In this document: one piece after another, positions 41,861 through 51,198 of the stretch | How the letters are laid out: each line of letters starts with the position of its first letter | Numbering within the stretch: position 1 is the first letter of the stretch | Program-made: the position numbers and the translations under genes | The notes under the pieces: model-generated | What the model saw: only the letters and a program-made list of their open reading frames with translations | Databases searched by the model: none | What the model was told of the DNA's origin: nothing | NCBI GenBank assembly: GCA_022826825.1 | Contig: JAJDUD010000021.1 | Span: 1-64,000 of the forward strand | Source of the DNA: Acidobacteriota bacterium | GTDB lineage: Bacteria > Acidobacteriota > Vicinamibacteria > Marinacidobacterales > Marinacidobacteraceae | Direction: 5' to 3' | DNA length: 64,000 nucleotides

Positions 41861-42913
41861 ATGCGCGCAATCCTCTCCCGCGGCGGCGCCAGGCTGCTGC
41901 TCGGCGGATTCGCGATTGCGCTAGCTGGCTGCGCCGCCGGTGACCGCGACGAAACGGGGGCGGAGACCGGCGAGGAGCGCGCGGCCGCAGAGTCGGAAAC
42001 GACCCTCCCCTTCCCGTCCCAGCCCCCGGACGGGCCCATGCCCGAGATCGGACCGGCGCCCGCGGAGTACGTGCCGACGGCCGCCGGCGCGCCGGCCACC
42101 GACATCTGGCTGGGGACCCTTGACCGCGACGGCGGCGCGCTCTCCGTCTCCGGTCTGGAGCAGGCAACCGACCGCGACGCCTACGACAACCAGCCCAGCT
42201 TCCTCCTCGACGGCTCCGCCATCCTCTGGACGGCGGCGCTGGAGCGGCGCCAGACCGAAACCATGCGCCTTGGCGTGACCTCCGGGGCGGAACCCGGCCC
42301 CGGGGTCCAGTTGACGCACACGGAGGCGAGCGAGTTCTCGCCGCTCCAGATCCCCGGACAGGAGGCCTTCTCCGCGATCCACGAGCTCCGCGGCAAGCAG
42401 TACCTGTGGCGCTACGACCTCTCCGGCGCCCCGCTGGGGCCGATCTTCGCCACCGCCGAGCCGGTGGGGTACCACGCGTGGGCCAACGAACAGGTCGTCG
42501 CGATGTTCATCCTCGGCAGTCCGGCGACCCTCCAGGTCGGGAACGCGCTGAGCGGGGAGATCCGGCTCGTCGCCGAGCACCCCGGCCGCTCGATCCACCG
42601 GATCCCGGGGACGGAGGAGATCTCCTTCGTGCGCAAGGTTTCGGACGAGGAGTGGTGGATCGAACGCCTCGATCCCGCCGCGGGCACCACGGTGCGGCTT
42701 GCCAGGACGCTGCCGGGCCGCGAGGACTACGCGTGGACGCCCGAGGGCGAGATCGTGATGGGCGACGGCTCGCGCCTGTTCGCCTGGGTGGAGGGCCCGG
42801 ACTGGACGGAGATCGCCGACCTCTCGGACCTCGGTGTCGACGGCATCACCCGCCTCGCCGTGAGCCCGGACGGTGCCCGAATCGCGATCGTCGCCAACCG
42901 CCCGAGCGGCTGA
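41861..42913 (+). CDS. Propeller-type lipoprotein of unknown function
   Basis: 350 residues. The lipobox LLGGFAIALAGC predicts a lipoprotein. After a low-complexity acidic linker it has TolB/WD40-like repeats: NQPSFLLDGSAILWTA, FSPLQIPGQEAFSAI, YAWTPEGEIVMGDGSRLFAW and LAVSPDGARIAIVANRPSG. Six or so blades can be counted loosely. Such proteins often bind partners or ligands at the envelope; no catalytic motif is visible. It ends shortly before repeat B9. It resembles the larger gene at 45418 in signal, fold and upstream sequence, so the two may be related in role. Confidence 0.7.
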   Translation: MRAILSRGGARLLLGGFAIALAGCAAGDRDETGAETGEERAAAESETTLPFPSQPPDGPMPEIGPAPAEYVPTAAGAPATDIWLGTLDRDGGALSVSGLEQATDRDAYDNQPSFLLDGSAILWTAALERRQTETMRLGVTSGAEPGPGVQLTHTEASEFSPLQIPGQEAFSAIHELRGKQYLWRYDLSGAPLGPIFATAEPVGYHAWANEQVVAMFILGSPATLQVGNALSGEIRLVAEHPGRSIHRIPGTEEISFVRKVSDEEWWIERLDPAAGTTVRLARTLPGREDYAWTPEGEIVMGDGSRLFAWVEGPDWTEIADLSDLGVDGITRLAVSPDGARIAIVANRPSG

Positions 42914-42950
42914 GACATCCGGCCGCCACCGCGGCACGAACGGCTCGCGA

Positions 42951-43032
42951 CGCCGCATGGCGCACCGGCTTGGAACGCCGGCCGGTTCTCGCGGCAGCGG
43001 CCTCCAGACCGGCACGCGGCCCGCAGGGCCGC
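42951..43032 (+). repeat. Double-hairpin repeat, subfamily B (copy B9)
   Basis: GCATGGCGCACCGGCTTGG, then GCCGGCC with an insert GGTTCTCGCGGCAGCGG, then CCTCCAGACCGGCAC and stem GCGGCCC/GGGCCGC. Copy B10, 700 bp downstream in the same orientation, matches over about 82 bp with only a few differences. Confidence 0.8.
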
Positions 43033-43045
43033 TGCCATGGCGCAA

Positions 43046-43329
43046 CAGCCGCGCACCCTCCACTCGCCCACAAGGGACTGCGGGCGCTGTCCGAGCGCGA
43101 CCGAACGCGCGGACTACCGCAGGATCTCGTGCCGCGTATCCGTCGGATACTGGCCGATCTCGAGGTCGCGCAGCGGCCGGGCGAGCTAGACCTTCCGGGC
43201 TACCGGTTGCACCCTCTCAAGGGGGACCGGACCGGACAGTGGAGCGTCCGGGTGAGCGGTAACCTGCGAATCGTCTTCCGTTTCGTTGCAGGCGATGCGG
43301 TGGATATTGATCTGGTGGACTACCACTAG
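43046..43329 (+). pseudogene. higB: HigB-family toxin lacking its native start
   Basis: From HKGLRALSERDRTRG onward the protein is a full HigB/RelE-type mRNA interferase, including RLHPLKGDRTGQWSVRVSG and IVFRFVAGDAVDIDLVDYH. HigB proteins usually begin with about six residues (MIKSFx-like) before HKGL. Here no ATG, GTG or TTG lies in frame between repeat B9 and HKGL. The only in-frame start is a TTG at 42970 inside the repeat, giving an odd 33-residue extension. I infer that the native start was lost when the repeat inserted. The toxin may be silent, or translated from the repeat. The antitoxin gene follows 11 nt downstream and is intact. Confidence 0.6.
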
Positions 43330-43340
43330 GGAGAACGACA

Positions 43341-43607
43341 ATGAGTTCGATGGTGAATCCCCCCCATCCCGGAGAAACCGTTCGCTTCGAGTGCATCGAA
43401 GCGAGCGGCCTGACCGTCACCGACACCGCACGGCTGCTCGGCTGTTCGCGGCCCACCCTTTCCCGCCTCCTGAACGGCCGCGCCGCCATCTCGGCCACGA
43501 TGGCGCTCGCCCTGGAGCGCCAGGGATGGAGCACGGCCGACTTCTGGATGCGACGCCAGGCGGCATGGAATCTCGCGCAGGCGCGACGCCGGGCGAATGC
43601 CGCCTGA
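43341..43607 (+). CDS. higA: HigA-family antitoxin
   Basis: 88 residues with a HigA/XRE helix-turn-helix: HPGETVRFECIEASGLTVTDTARLLGCSRPTLSRLLNGRAAISATMALALERQGW. The P-x-H-P-G-E opening and the S-x-x-x-x-x-R-L-x-N-G-x-A-A-I-S pattern are hallmarks of HigA. GGGAG precedes the ATG. It normally binds its own promoter and neutralises HigB. The locus lies between direct repeats B9 and B10, so repeat-mediated loss or movement of the pair is conceivable. Confidence 0.93.
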   Translation: MSSMVNPPHPGETVRFECIEASGLTVTDTARLLGCSRPTLSRLLNGRAAISATMALALERQGWSTADFWMRRQAAWNLAQARRRANAA

Positions 43608-43650
43608 GCGAGAACGCTTGGCTATGTCTCCGTAAGGGGACGGCTTGGGA

Positions 43651-43731
43651 CGTCGCATGGCGCACCGGCCTGGAACGCCGGCCGGTTCTCGCGGTAGCGG
43701 CCTCCGACCGGTACGCGGCCCGCAGGGCCGC
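43651..43731 (+). repeat. Double-hairpin repeat, subfamily B (copy B10)
   Basis: Near-identical direct copy of B9 (same GGTTCTCGCGG insert), differing at three substitutions and around a 1-nt indel. Together they bracket higBA. The 177-bp interval to the next gene holds only this copy. Confidence 0.8.
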
Positions 43732-43784
43732 AAGGCGCGTCGGGCCGCCCCGCCTGAAGGGCGCGCGGCAGCCGCCCGCCCCGA

Positions 43785-45359
43785 TCAGCCCGGCCGCGGC
43801 AGCCGGGGCACGTTGAGCGGACTCGCTTCCAGCACCTGACCCCAGATCCGGCGGCCGACCGCGTCGGCCTCCCGGAGGAGGTTCTCCTCGTCCATGGTGA
43901 GGACCGTGCGGTCGCGCATGACGAACTGGCCGTCCACCATGACCGACTCGATATCGCCCGGGTGGCCGCTGTGCACCAGCGCGGAGATGAACCGCCCCGC
44001 CGGCACCAAGTGGGCCCGGAGCGTGTTCACCACCAGGAGGTCGGCCTTCTTCCCGACTTCCAGGGTGCCGAGGTCGTCGGCCTGGTTGACGGCCTGCGCA
44101 CCCCCCTGGGTCGCGTCCGCGAGCACGTCCTCCGGCTGGGGCGAAAGGCCCGGTACCTCGTCGCCGTCGCGGTTCCGCCGGATCCGCTCGGTCAGCATGG
44201 CGATCCGCATCACCTCGAAGACGTCGTTCGTGTTGTTGTCGGTGCCGAGCGCGATGGGGCAGCCCGCCGCCCGCAGTTCCGGAATGGGGGGGCTGATGCC
44301 GCGGTTCGAGGCCATCCCCGCCTGGTGCGCGATGATGGTCCCCGACCGGCCGAGCAGCATGACCTCCTCGTGGTTCACGTAACGGGCGTGCGCCGCGAAG
44401 AGCCGCGGTCCGAGGAAGCCGTGCCGGTCCAGGTACGTCGTCGGACGGATCCCGTGGTGCAGGACCATGAACTCGTACTCGGCGCGGCTCTGGTTCAGGT
44501 GGATCGTGTAGCCGAGGTCGTGGGTCTCGGCGAAATCGCGCACCGCCTGCAGCAGTTGGGGGGACGAGGTTTCGGCGAGCGACGCCGCCGGGAACACCGA
44601 GATCCGGCCGTTCCGCGCCCCGTGCCATTCGTCGAAGAGGTCGCTGATGCGCTGCATCCCCTCATCGAGGAGCCGCTCCGAGAACCGGGGCGTCTCGCTG
44701 ACCGCCTCGGCCATCGCCCGCGTGGACACCGGGCCGGGCACGTTCTCGGTGTCGCGGATCCCTTCCGCGAGCACGCAACGGAGTCCCGAGTCGGCGAGCA
44801 CCCCGGCCTGCCGCTGGACGTTCCCGGTGTACTCGACGATGGTGGTGGTCCCGGTGCGGATGGCCTCGAGCGCCGCGACCTGCACCATGAGGTTGCCTTC
44901 CTCGCCCTCGAGGAGGCCGGCGGGCGAAAGCGCGAGGTTCGCGGTGTTCGGGAAGCCGAAGTCCTCGTTGAAGCCGCGCGCGATCACCGCCCGCATGTGG
45001 GCATGGGTGTTGACGAGGCCCGGTACCAGGGCGCGGTGGCGGCCGTCGTACCGCTCGGCGCCGGGAGAGTCGGCGAGGACCGCATCGGTGGGCCCGATCG
45101 CCGCGATCCGGCCGTCCTGGACCGCGAGCGCCACGTCGTCCTGGACGGCGTCCGGGTTCGCGACGGTGGTGTTCGTGAAGACGACGGCGCCTGCCTGCGC
45201 TGCAGGCGCGCCTGTCGCTGCCCGCGCGTCGGCCCGCAGGCCGCCGGACGCCAGCGCCGCCGCGCCGGCCCCGGCGAGCACTTGCCGGCGGGTGAGCCCG
45301 CCGGCGGACTGGGAGGAGCGCGGCGCCTGCGCCGCACTCTGGCCTTTGGTGGTCGCCAT
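43785..45359 (-). CDS. Tat-exported amidohydrolase (AtzA/TrzN/guanine-deaminase-like)
   Basis: 524 residues. ATG at 45359 has GGGAGGT upstream. LTRRQVLAGAGAAALASGG is a twin-arginine signal. The metal-dependent hydrolase fold shows NTHAHMRA (H-x-H), YTIHLNQSRAEYEF, AAHARYVNHEE and LGTDNNTNDVFE (final Asp). In related deaminases the third site is H-x-x-E; here the Glu position is Gln (HLNQ). C-terminal DLGTLEVGKKADLLVVNT is the typical amidohydrolase end. Export of a folded, metal-loaded enzyme by Tat fits. Substrate unknown: likely a deaminase or chlorohydrolase-type reaction on a heterocycle. Confidence 0.85.
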   Translation of the reverse strand: MATTKGQSAAQAPRSSQSAGGLTRRQVLAGAGAAALASGGLRADARAATGAPAAQAGAVVFTNTTVANPDAVQDDVALAVQDGRIAAIGPTDAVLADSPGAERYDGRHRALVPGLVNTHAHMRAVIARGFNEDFGFPNTANLALSPAGLLEGEEGNLMVQVAALEAIRTGTTTIVEYTGNVQRQAGVLADSGLRCVLAEGIRDTENVPGPVSTRAMAEAVSETPRFSERLLDEGMQRISDLFDEWHGARNGRISVFPAASLAETSSPQLLQAVRDFAETHDLGYTIHLNQSRAEYEFMVLHHGIRPTTYLDRHGFLGPRLFAAHARYVNHEEVMLLGRSGTIIAHQAGMASNRGISPPIPELRAAGCPIALGTDNNTNDVFEVMRIAMLTERIRRNRDGDEVPGLSPQPEDVLADATQGGAQAVNQADDLGTLEVGKKADLLVVNTLRAHLVPAGRFISALVHSGHPGDIESVMVDGQFVMRDRTVLTMDEENLLREADAVGRRIWGQVLEASPLNVPRLPRPG

Positions 45360-45405
45360 GGTGAGGACCTCCCTCGGAGAAAAGGGTATCTCCGCCGGTC
45401 CCTCA

Positions 45406-45411
45406 TACGAT
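45406..45411 (+). promoter_or_regulatory. Candidate -10 hexamer, leaderless start
   Basis: TACGAT ends 6 nt before the ATG at 45418, in the context CATACGATTCCC also present before 41861. Confidence 0.45.
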
Positions 45412-45417
45412 TCCCCC

Positions 45418-47202
45418 ATGCGCGGGATTCGTCACCTCGGTTGGGCCTCCGCTCTCCTGTTGGGCGCCTGTGGCTCCGACGCCCCGGAGCGCGGCACGCT
45501 GCCGCCGCTCCACTACCTCGCCACCGCCGATCAGGCCGGTCCGGTCGCCTACCGGGATCCGGTGGGGGCGATTTCTCCCGACGGGAACTGGCTCGCGACA
45601 CTGGAACGCGGCCAGGTCCGCTTCGCCCCGACAGCGGGCGGCGCCGTCCAGCGGATCGGCCCGGCCACCGCGTCCATCCGCTACCTCACCTGGCTGCCGG
45701 ACAGCCGCCGGGTGCTGGTGCACGAGAACGTGTTTGACCGCAGCCGCCAGGAGTGGTGGATCTACGACCGGGCCGACGGCAGCCGGACGCCGCTCTGGCC
45801 CGACCGTCCCGCGGACGCCGCGCCCCCGACGGGCTCGCTGGTCGAGCTGAGCTGGTCGGCGGACGGGTCGGCCATCGCCGGCGTGACCCGCGCGGACGGC
45901 GTTTCGACCCTGTGGGTCATCGACGCCGCGGGGGCGAACGCCGCGCCGCGGGCCAGCGGCGACCGCCTGTCCTTTCCCGCCTGGTCTCCCGACGGGCGGA
46001 TCGCCTGCCTCGTCCGCACCGGCGATCGCCAGGGGCTGCATCTCCCCTGCTCGGCGCCCGAGCCGCTCTTCGACGATCAGGAAGCCTACGGGCGCATCGC
46101 CTTCTCACCCGACGGCGAGTGGGTGATCTACGGCGTCCCCGGCGAGGGCGGCTTCCTCGACCTCTGGATGCGGCGGGTGAGCGGCGGCCGCCGCACCCGG
46201 CTCTCCGGCTTCGCGCGGGACGCCTACGCACCGTCGGTGGGCGCGGGGGGAGAGGTCGTCTTCAAGAGCCAGGACTACCGCGTCTTCCTCGCCACGGCTC
46301 CGGCGGAGGGCGGCCCGTCCGAACCGCTGACCGCCTTCCAGTCGGAGACGCCGACCTGGAGCCCGGACGGCAGCGAGATCGCCTTCACCTTCGGGAGCTG
46401 GCGGCACGTGACCGACGACATCCACTACCCGGACATCGCCCAGCATCTCGGCACGGTCCCGGTGAACGTCGAGGCGCCGCACTCGGGGCCCCGGCGCATC
46501 GTGCGGCAGTCCTACTCCGAGGACCAGGGCATGCAGTGGTCCCCGAACGGGCGCTGGATCGTCTTCCACACCCACGAGGAGTCCGACGACATCTGGCTGA
46601 TGGCGGCCGACGGCACCGGGGCCCACCAGATCAGCGTCGACGGCCACGAGACCGGCTGGGCGCGCTGGTCCCCGGACGGCCGCTTCGTGGTCTTCACCAG
46701 CTACCGGCGCGACGAGGCCGGCGCCCGGCACGGCGGGCTCTACGTGATCGGGGTGGACCAGGAGACCGGCGGGATCACGGTGCCGCAGGTCCAGGTGCCG
46801 CTCGAGGGCTTCACGGAGGACGTGATCCAGGCGGAGTGGGCGGACGCCGGCGAGACGCTGCTCTTCGAGTCGGCGGCGGCGATCGGCCGGAAGAGCCTCT
46901 GGACGGTGTCCCGGGAGGGCGGCGAGCCCGCCCGCTTCCACGAGTTCGGCTCCGACCAGATCCACTCCGGGATCGGTGTGTCCCCGGACGGCCAGTGGGC
47001 GGCCTACGTGGACCGGGCCCCGGACGGCTTCTTCCAGATCTTCCGGGTCCCGGTGGGCGGCGGCGAAGCCGAACAGGTCACGTCGGACCCGACCCACAAG
47101 ACCCAGCCCGCCTGGTCACCGCTCGGCGACCGGATCGCCTTCACGGTCTTCAGCTACCGCGCCCACTTCTGGCGGATCCAGCCGTTCTCGCTCCGGCGCT
47201 GA
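45418..47202 (+). CDS. TolB-like propeller lipoprotein
   Basis: 594 residues. Lipobox ASALLLGAC, then many PD40/TolB repeats: ISPDGNWLATLE, LSWSADGSAIAGV, FPAWSPDGRIACLV, IAFSPDGEWVIYG, PTWSPDGSEIAFTFG, MQWSPNGRWIVFHTHEESDDIWLMAADG, ARWSPDGRFVVFTS, PAWSPLGDRIAFTV. It is almost entirely propeller and has no hydrolase domain, so it is not an S9 peptidase. Periplasmic or outer-membrane-anchored binding or scaffold role is likely. It is divergent from the Tat amidohydrolase gene across 58 bp, so regulation may be shared. Confidence 0.85.
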   Translation: MRGIRHLGWASALLLGACGSDAPERGTLPPLHYLATADQAGPVAYRDPVGAISPDGNWLATLERGQVRFAPTAGGAVQRIGPATASIRYLTWLPDSRRVLVHENVFDRSRQEWWIYDRADGSRTPLWPDRPADAAPPTGSLVELSWSADGSAIAGVTRADGVSTLWVIDAAGANAAPRASGDRLSFPAWSPDGRIACLVRTGDRQGLHLPCSAPEPLFDDQEAYGRIAFSPDGEWVIYGVPGEGGFLDLWMRRVSGGRRTRLSGFARDAYAPSVGAGGEVVFKSQDYRVFLATAPAEGGPSEPLTAFQSETPTWSPDGSEIAFTFGSWRHVTDDIHYPDIAQHLGTVPVNVEAPHSGPRRIVRQSYSEDQGMQWSPNGRWIVFHTHEESDDIWLMAADGTGAHQISVDGHETGWARWSPDGRFVVFTSYRRDEAGARHGGLYVIGVDQETGGITVPQVQVPLEGFTEDVIQAEWADAGETLLFESAAAIGRKSLWTVSREGGEPARFHEFGSDQIHSGIGVSPDGQWAAYVDRAPDGFFQIFRVPVGGGEAEQVTSDPTHKTQPAWSPLGDRIAFTVFSYRAHFWRIQPFSLRR

Positions 47203-47227
47203 GGCGCCGCAGGGTCGTTCGCTCTCG

Positions 47228-48091
47228 TTACCACGAGATAGCGAACTTCTGCTTCATCGCCGGCGTCCTCACCCAGGGTTCACCGGGCAGGTTGTCGACG
47301 AGAGTTACGAACACCCGGCGAAACGGTTCGCCCTTCGCCTCCCTCGCGAGGGTGTCGGCCTGAGCGGCGGGCAACAAGGGGCGCACATCGAGCAGGAAGC
47401 GTGGATTCGCCAGCTTGGCGAACATGCGTTCGTGGGCCTGCGCCCGTGAGATGGCTTGGCCCGCAGCGGCCAGATACTGTCCGAGAATCTTGACGATCCG
47501 ATGGACATCGAGGCCTTCAAAGACACCGAGCGCGTGCGCGAGGTCATAGAGATCGCGCCCTTTGTCACGCTGCAGCAGGGCGCGCAGCTTCGTCGCCAGC
47601 ATTTCCTCGCGCGAGAACGTGGGGACGGTCGTTTCGCCCAGGAACCACGGATTCGCGACCATCAGCGGCCGCGTCGTCGGTTCATCGAAAGCATGGATCT
47701 CACGGGTGTTGATCTCGATCTTCAGCCGGATCGGCACGCCGCTCGTGTCCTCGGCCTCGACCCGGAACCGAAGCTTTGGCGCTACGGAGCTCTGATCGAA
47801 CCGCGCCGGCCCCAGCCACGGTTCCAGAACGGTACGCAACCGATCCAGGATCGGACCGATCGGACCCGTGGCGGTGCGGACCAGATCAATGTCCTCCGAA
47901 TAGCGCATCGGCTCGGGAAAGTGCAGCTTGTTGAGCGCCGTTCCGCCTCGAAACCGCAATGCGCCGCGTAGCAGTTCGTCCGAGAAGATCTCTACCAGAG
48001 CGCGGCTGATGATGAGATCCTGCTCGACCTGTCGCGGATCCGCCCACGGCACCACGTTGCCCCAGGCGATGATGTTCTGGGCCGGAATCAC
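47228..48091 (-). CDS. abiEii: AbiEii/AbiGii-family nucleotidyltransferase toxin
   Basis: 287 residues from the GTG at 48091 (GTGA overlap with the antitoxin). The DUF1814-type nucleotidyltransferase motif is FRGGTALNKLHFPEPMRYSEDIDL, with G-G-T-x-L and the D-x-D-like EDIDL. SREEMLATKLRALLQRDKGRDLYDLAHAL is the conserved second block. These toxins of the type IV AbiE system are thought to transfer nucleotides to tRNA or other targets and cause growth arrest or phage resistance. Key residues look intact. Confidence 0.92.
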   Translation of the reverse strand: MIPAQNIIAWGNVVPWADPRQVEQDLIISRALVEIFSDELLRGALRFRGGTALNKLHFPEPMRYSEDIDLVRTATGPIGPILDRLRTVLEPWLGPARFDQSSVAPKLRFRVEAEDTSGVPIRLKIEINTREIHAFDEPTTRPLMVANPWFLGETTVPTFSREEMLATKLRALLQRDKGRDLYDLAHALGVFEGLDVHRIVKILGQYLAAAGQAISRAQAHERMFAKLANPRFLLDVRPLLPAAQADTLAREAKGEPFRRVFVTLVDNLPGEPWVRTPAMKQKFAISW

Positions 48092-48915
48092 GCGTCGGAC
48101 TCCGGTGCCCGTCGTACCACGACACGCCAACGGGGATCCCGCGTCAGCGGTGGACTCTGGAAGTCCGGATCGGTCCCCTCCTGCCGGTCGAGCTCGGTCC
48201 AGGGCAGCGGTCCTCGCGACCGCAAGACCTCCTGCATTCCCCCCGTCAGGGCGCCATGGCCGAGATGTTCCAACAGGTGGCCCAGGCGCTGCACGACCGG
48301 CCTCTCAACCGACTCCGAGAGGGTGCCGAGTTGGGCAGGAGCGATCTTCGGTGCGAGTTCCGCGAGAACCGTGACGATCCTGTCGAGACCACCGGACGCC
48401 TGCGGATATCGCAGGAGATCGAGGGCAGTCAGGGCGGCCGAGGACACGTTCATCACCCCGGTATCCGCCTTGCGCGATTCGACCCCAGCCGCCACGGGCC
48501 CCAGATCCTTGCGGAAATAGAAGACGATCAGACTGCGTCCCGCACGGATGTTCGGAAGACGCTTCGCCGAGACGACCTGAAACTCCATGACCGCCTGATG
48601 AGTCGCTCCGTGGAACTCTGCCGCCTTCAGGAGCCCGACGTAGTAATCCTGCCTTTCGTGCCGCATGAGCGCATCGACGTACCAGGTCGGTGGCGGCGCC
48701 CCCCAGACCGCAAATTGCGGGGGGACGACCACGTAGAACCCCTGCCGCGGATTCAGGAGCGCCTCCCGACGCTGCAACCGCTCAGCGGCATCCAGGAACG
48801 CACCGTGTCCGATCCCGAGCGCCTCCTGGGCTTCTTCGGCGGTGAACACCGTCCGCCCCGCGGAGAGCAGACCGCTGACGTAGGCTGACAGGGCGGACCT
48901 TCTGTCGTGAATCAT
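48088..48915 (-). CDS. abiEi: AbiEi-family antitoxin
   Basis: 275 residues. N-terminal winged helix (LLSAGRTVFTAEEAQEALGIGHGAFLDAAERLQRREALLNPRQGFYVVVPP) with the usual AbiEi order, then WYVDALMRHERQDYYVGLLKAAEFHGATHQAVMEFQVV and VMNVSSAALTALDLLRYP. The N-terminal domain represses the operon in known systems and the C-terminal domain silences the toxin. Antitoxin-first order and 4-nt overlap with the toxin match the family. Less extreme GC content than neighbours hints at transfer. Confidence 0.92.
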   Translation of the reverse strand: MIHDRRSALSAYVSGLLSAGRTVFTAEEAQEALGIGHGAFLDAAERLQRREALLNPRQGFYVVVPPQFAVWGAPPPTWYVDALMRHERQDYYVGLLKAAEFHGATHQAVMEFQVVSAKRLPNIRAGRSLIVFYFRKDLGPVAAGVESRKADTGVMNVSSAALTALDLLRYPQASGGLDRIVTVLAELAPKIAPAQLGTLSESVERPVVQRLGHLLEHLGHGALTGGMQEVLRSRGPLPWTELDRQEGTDPDFQSPPLTRDPRWRVVVRRAPESDA

Positions 48916-48940
48916 GTCGGAGAATCCGTGTTTAGCGCGG

Positions 48941-48946
48941 ATATTA
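48941..48946 (-). promoter_or_regulatory. Candidate -10 hexamer of the AbiE operon
   Basis: TAATAT (minus strand), 25 nt upstream of the ATG at 48915, in a locally AT-richer stretch. ATCCG and CGGAT nearby form a short inverted repeat that could be an AbiEi operator. Confidence 0.4.
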
Positions 48947-49039
48947 CCCGACGATTCGTTCAGCTGGGATACTCCGTGATCCGGCGTCCGTCCGTGGAAT
49001 CGACCCGTCCTCGCTGGCGCGCCGAGCCATCGCGCCCGT

Positions 49040-50803
<1,764 letters not shown>

Positions 50804-50865
50804 GGTGTCAGCGGGTCACCCGGGAAGTATGGGAGGCTTGTTGTCGATTATCATCATCAGCACCG

Positions 50866-51195
50866 ATGACACCGGCCAACGATCGGCTCCACGGCCATCT
50901 GGACCTTCTGATCCTCTCGTCGCTCGCCGGCGGCCCGATGCACGGCTGGGCGATCGCGCAGCGGCTTGGAATCCTGTCGGACCGGGTGTTCGAGGTCGGA
51001 CAGGGTTCCATCTATCCCGCGCTGCGCCGGCTGGAAGCGGCCGGCCGGATCAGTGCGAAGGTGGCCGTGTCCGAGGCGGGACGGAGGGCGCGGTTCTACT
51101 CGCTCACCGCCGCCGGACGGCGGCAGCTCGAGGCGGAACGCGACGAATGGATCGACTTCGCCGCGGCGGTCCAGCGAGTGCTGGACGCCGTTTAG
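50866..51195 (+). CDS. PadR-family transcriptional regulator
   Basis: 109 residues. PadR winged helix: RLHGHLDLLILSSLAGGPMHGWAIAQRLG, then VGQGSIYPALRRLEAAGRISAKVAVSEAGRRARFYSLTAAGRRQLEAERDEW. Short PadR (no long C-terminal dimerisation helix). It lies 3 nt before the FtsX/MacB-like permease gene. In Acidobacteria and Gemmatimonadota such padR-permease (ADOP) pairs are very common and the regulator presumably controls the permease. Upstream TTATCATCATC is AT-rich for this genome and could hold its operator. Confidence 0.94.
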   Translation: MTPANDRLHGHLDLLILSSLAGGPMHGWAIAQRLGILSDRVFEVGQGSIYPALRRLEAAGRISAKVAVSEAGRRARFYSLTAAGRRQLEAERDEWIDFAAAVQRVLDAV

Positions 51196-51198
51196 GCG

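Noticed and set aside
43417..44628. A 403-codon minus-strand frame overlapping higA and the Tat amidohydrolase
   Set aside because: It is out of frame with the amidohydrolase and antisense to higA, which both carry clear motifs; it has no recognisable domain.
48916..49039. A tRNA or small RNA between the AbiE operon and the symporter gene
   Set aside because: No cloverleaf, no T-loop sequence and no hairpin-plus-T-run were found on either strand.
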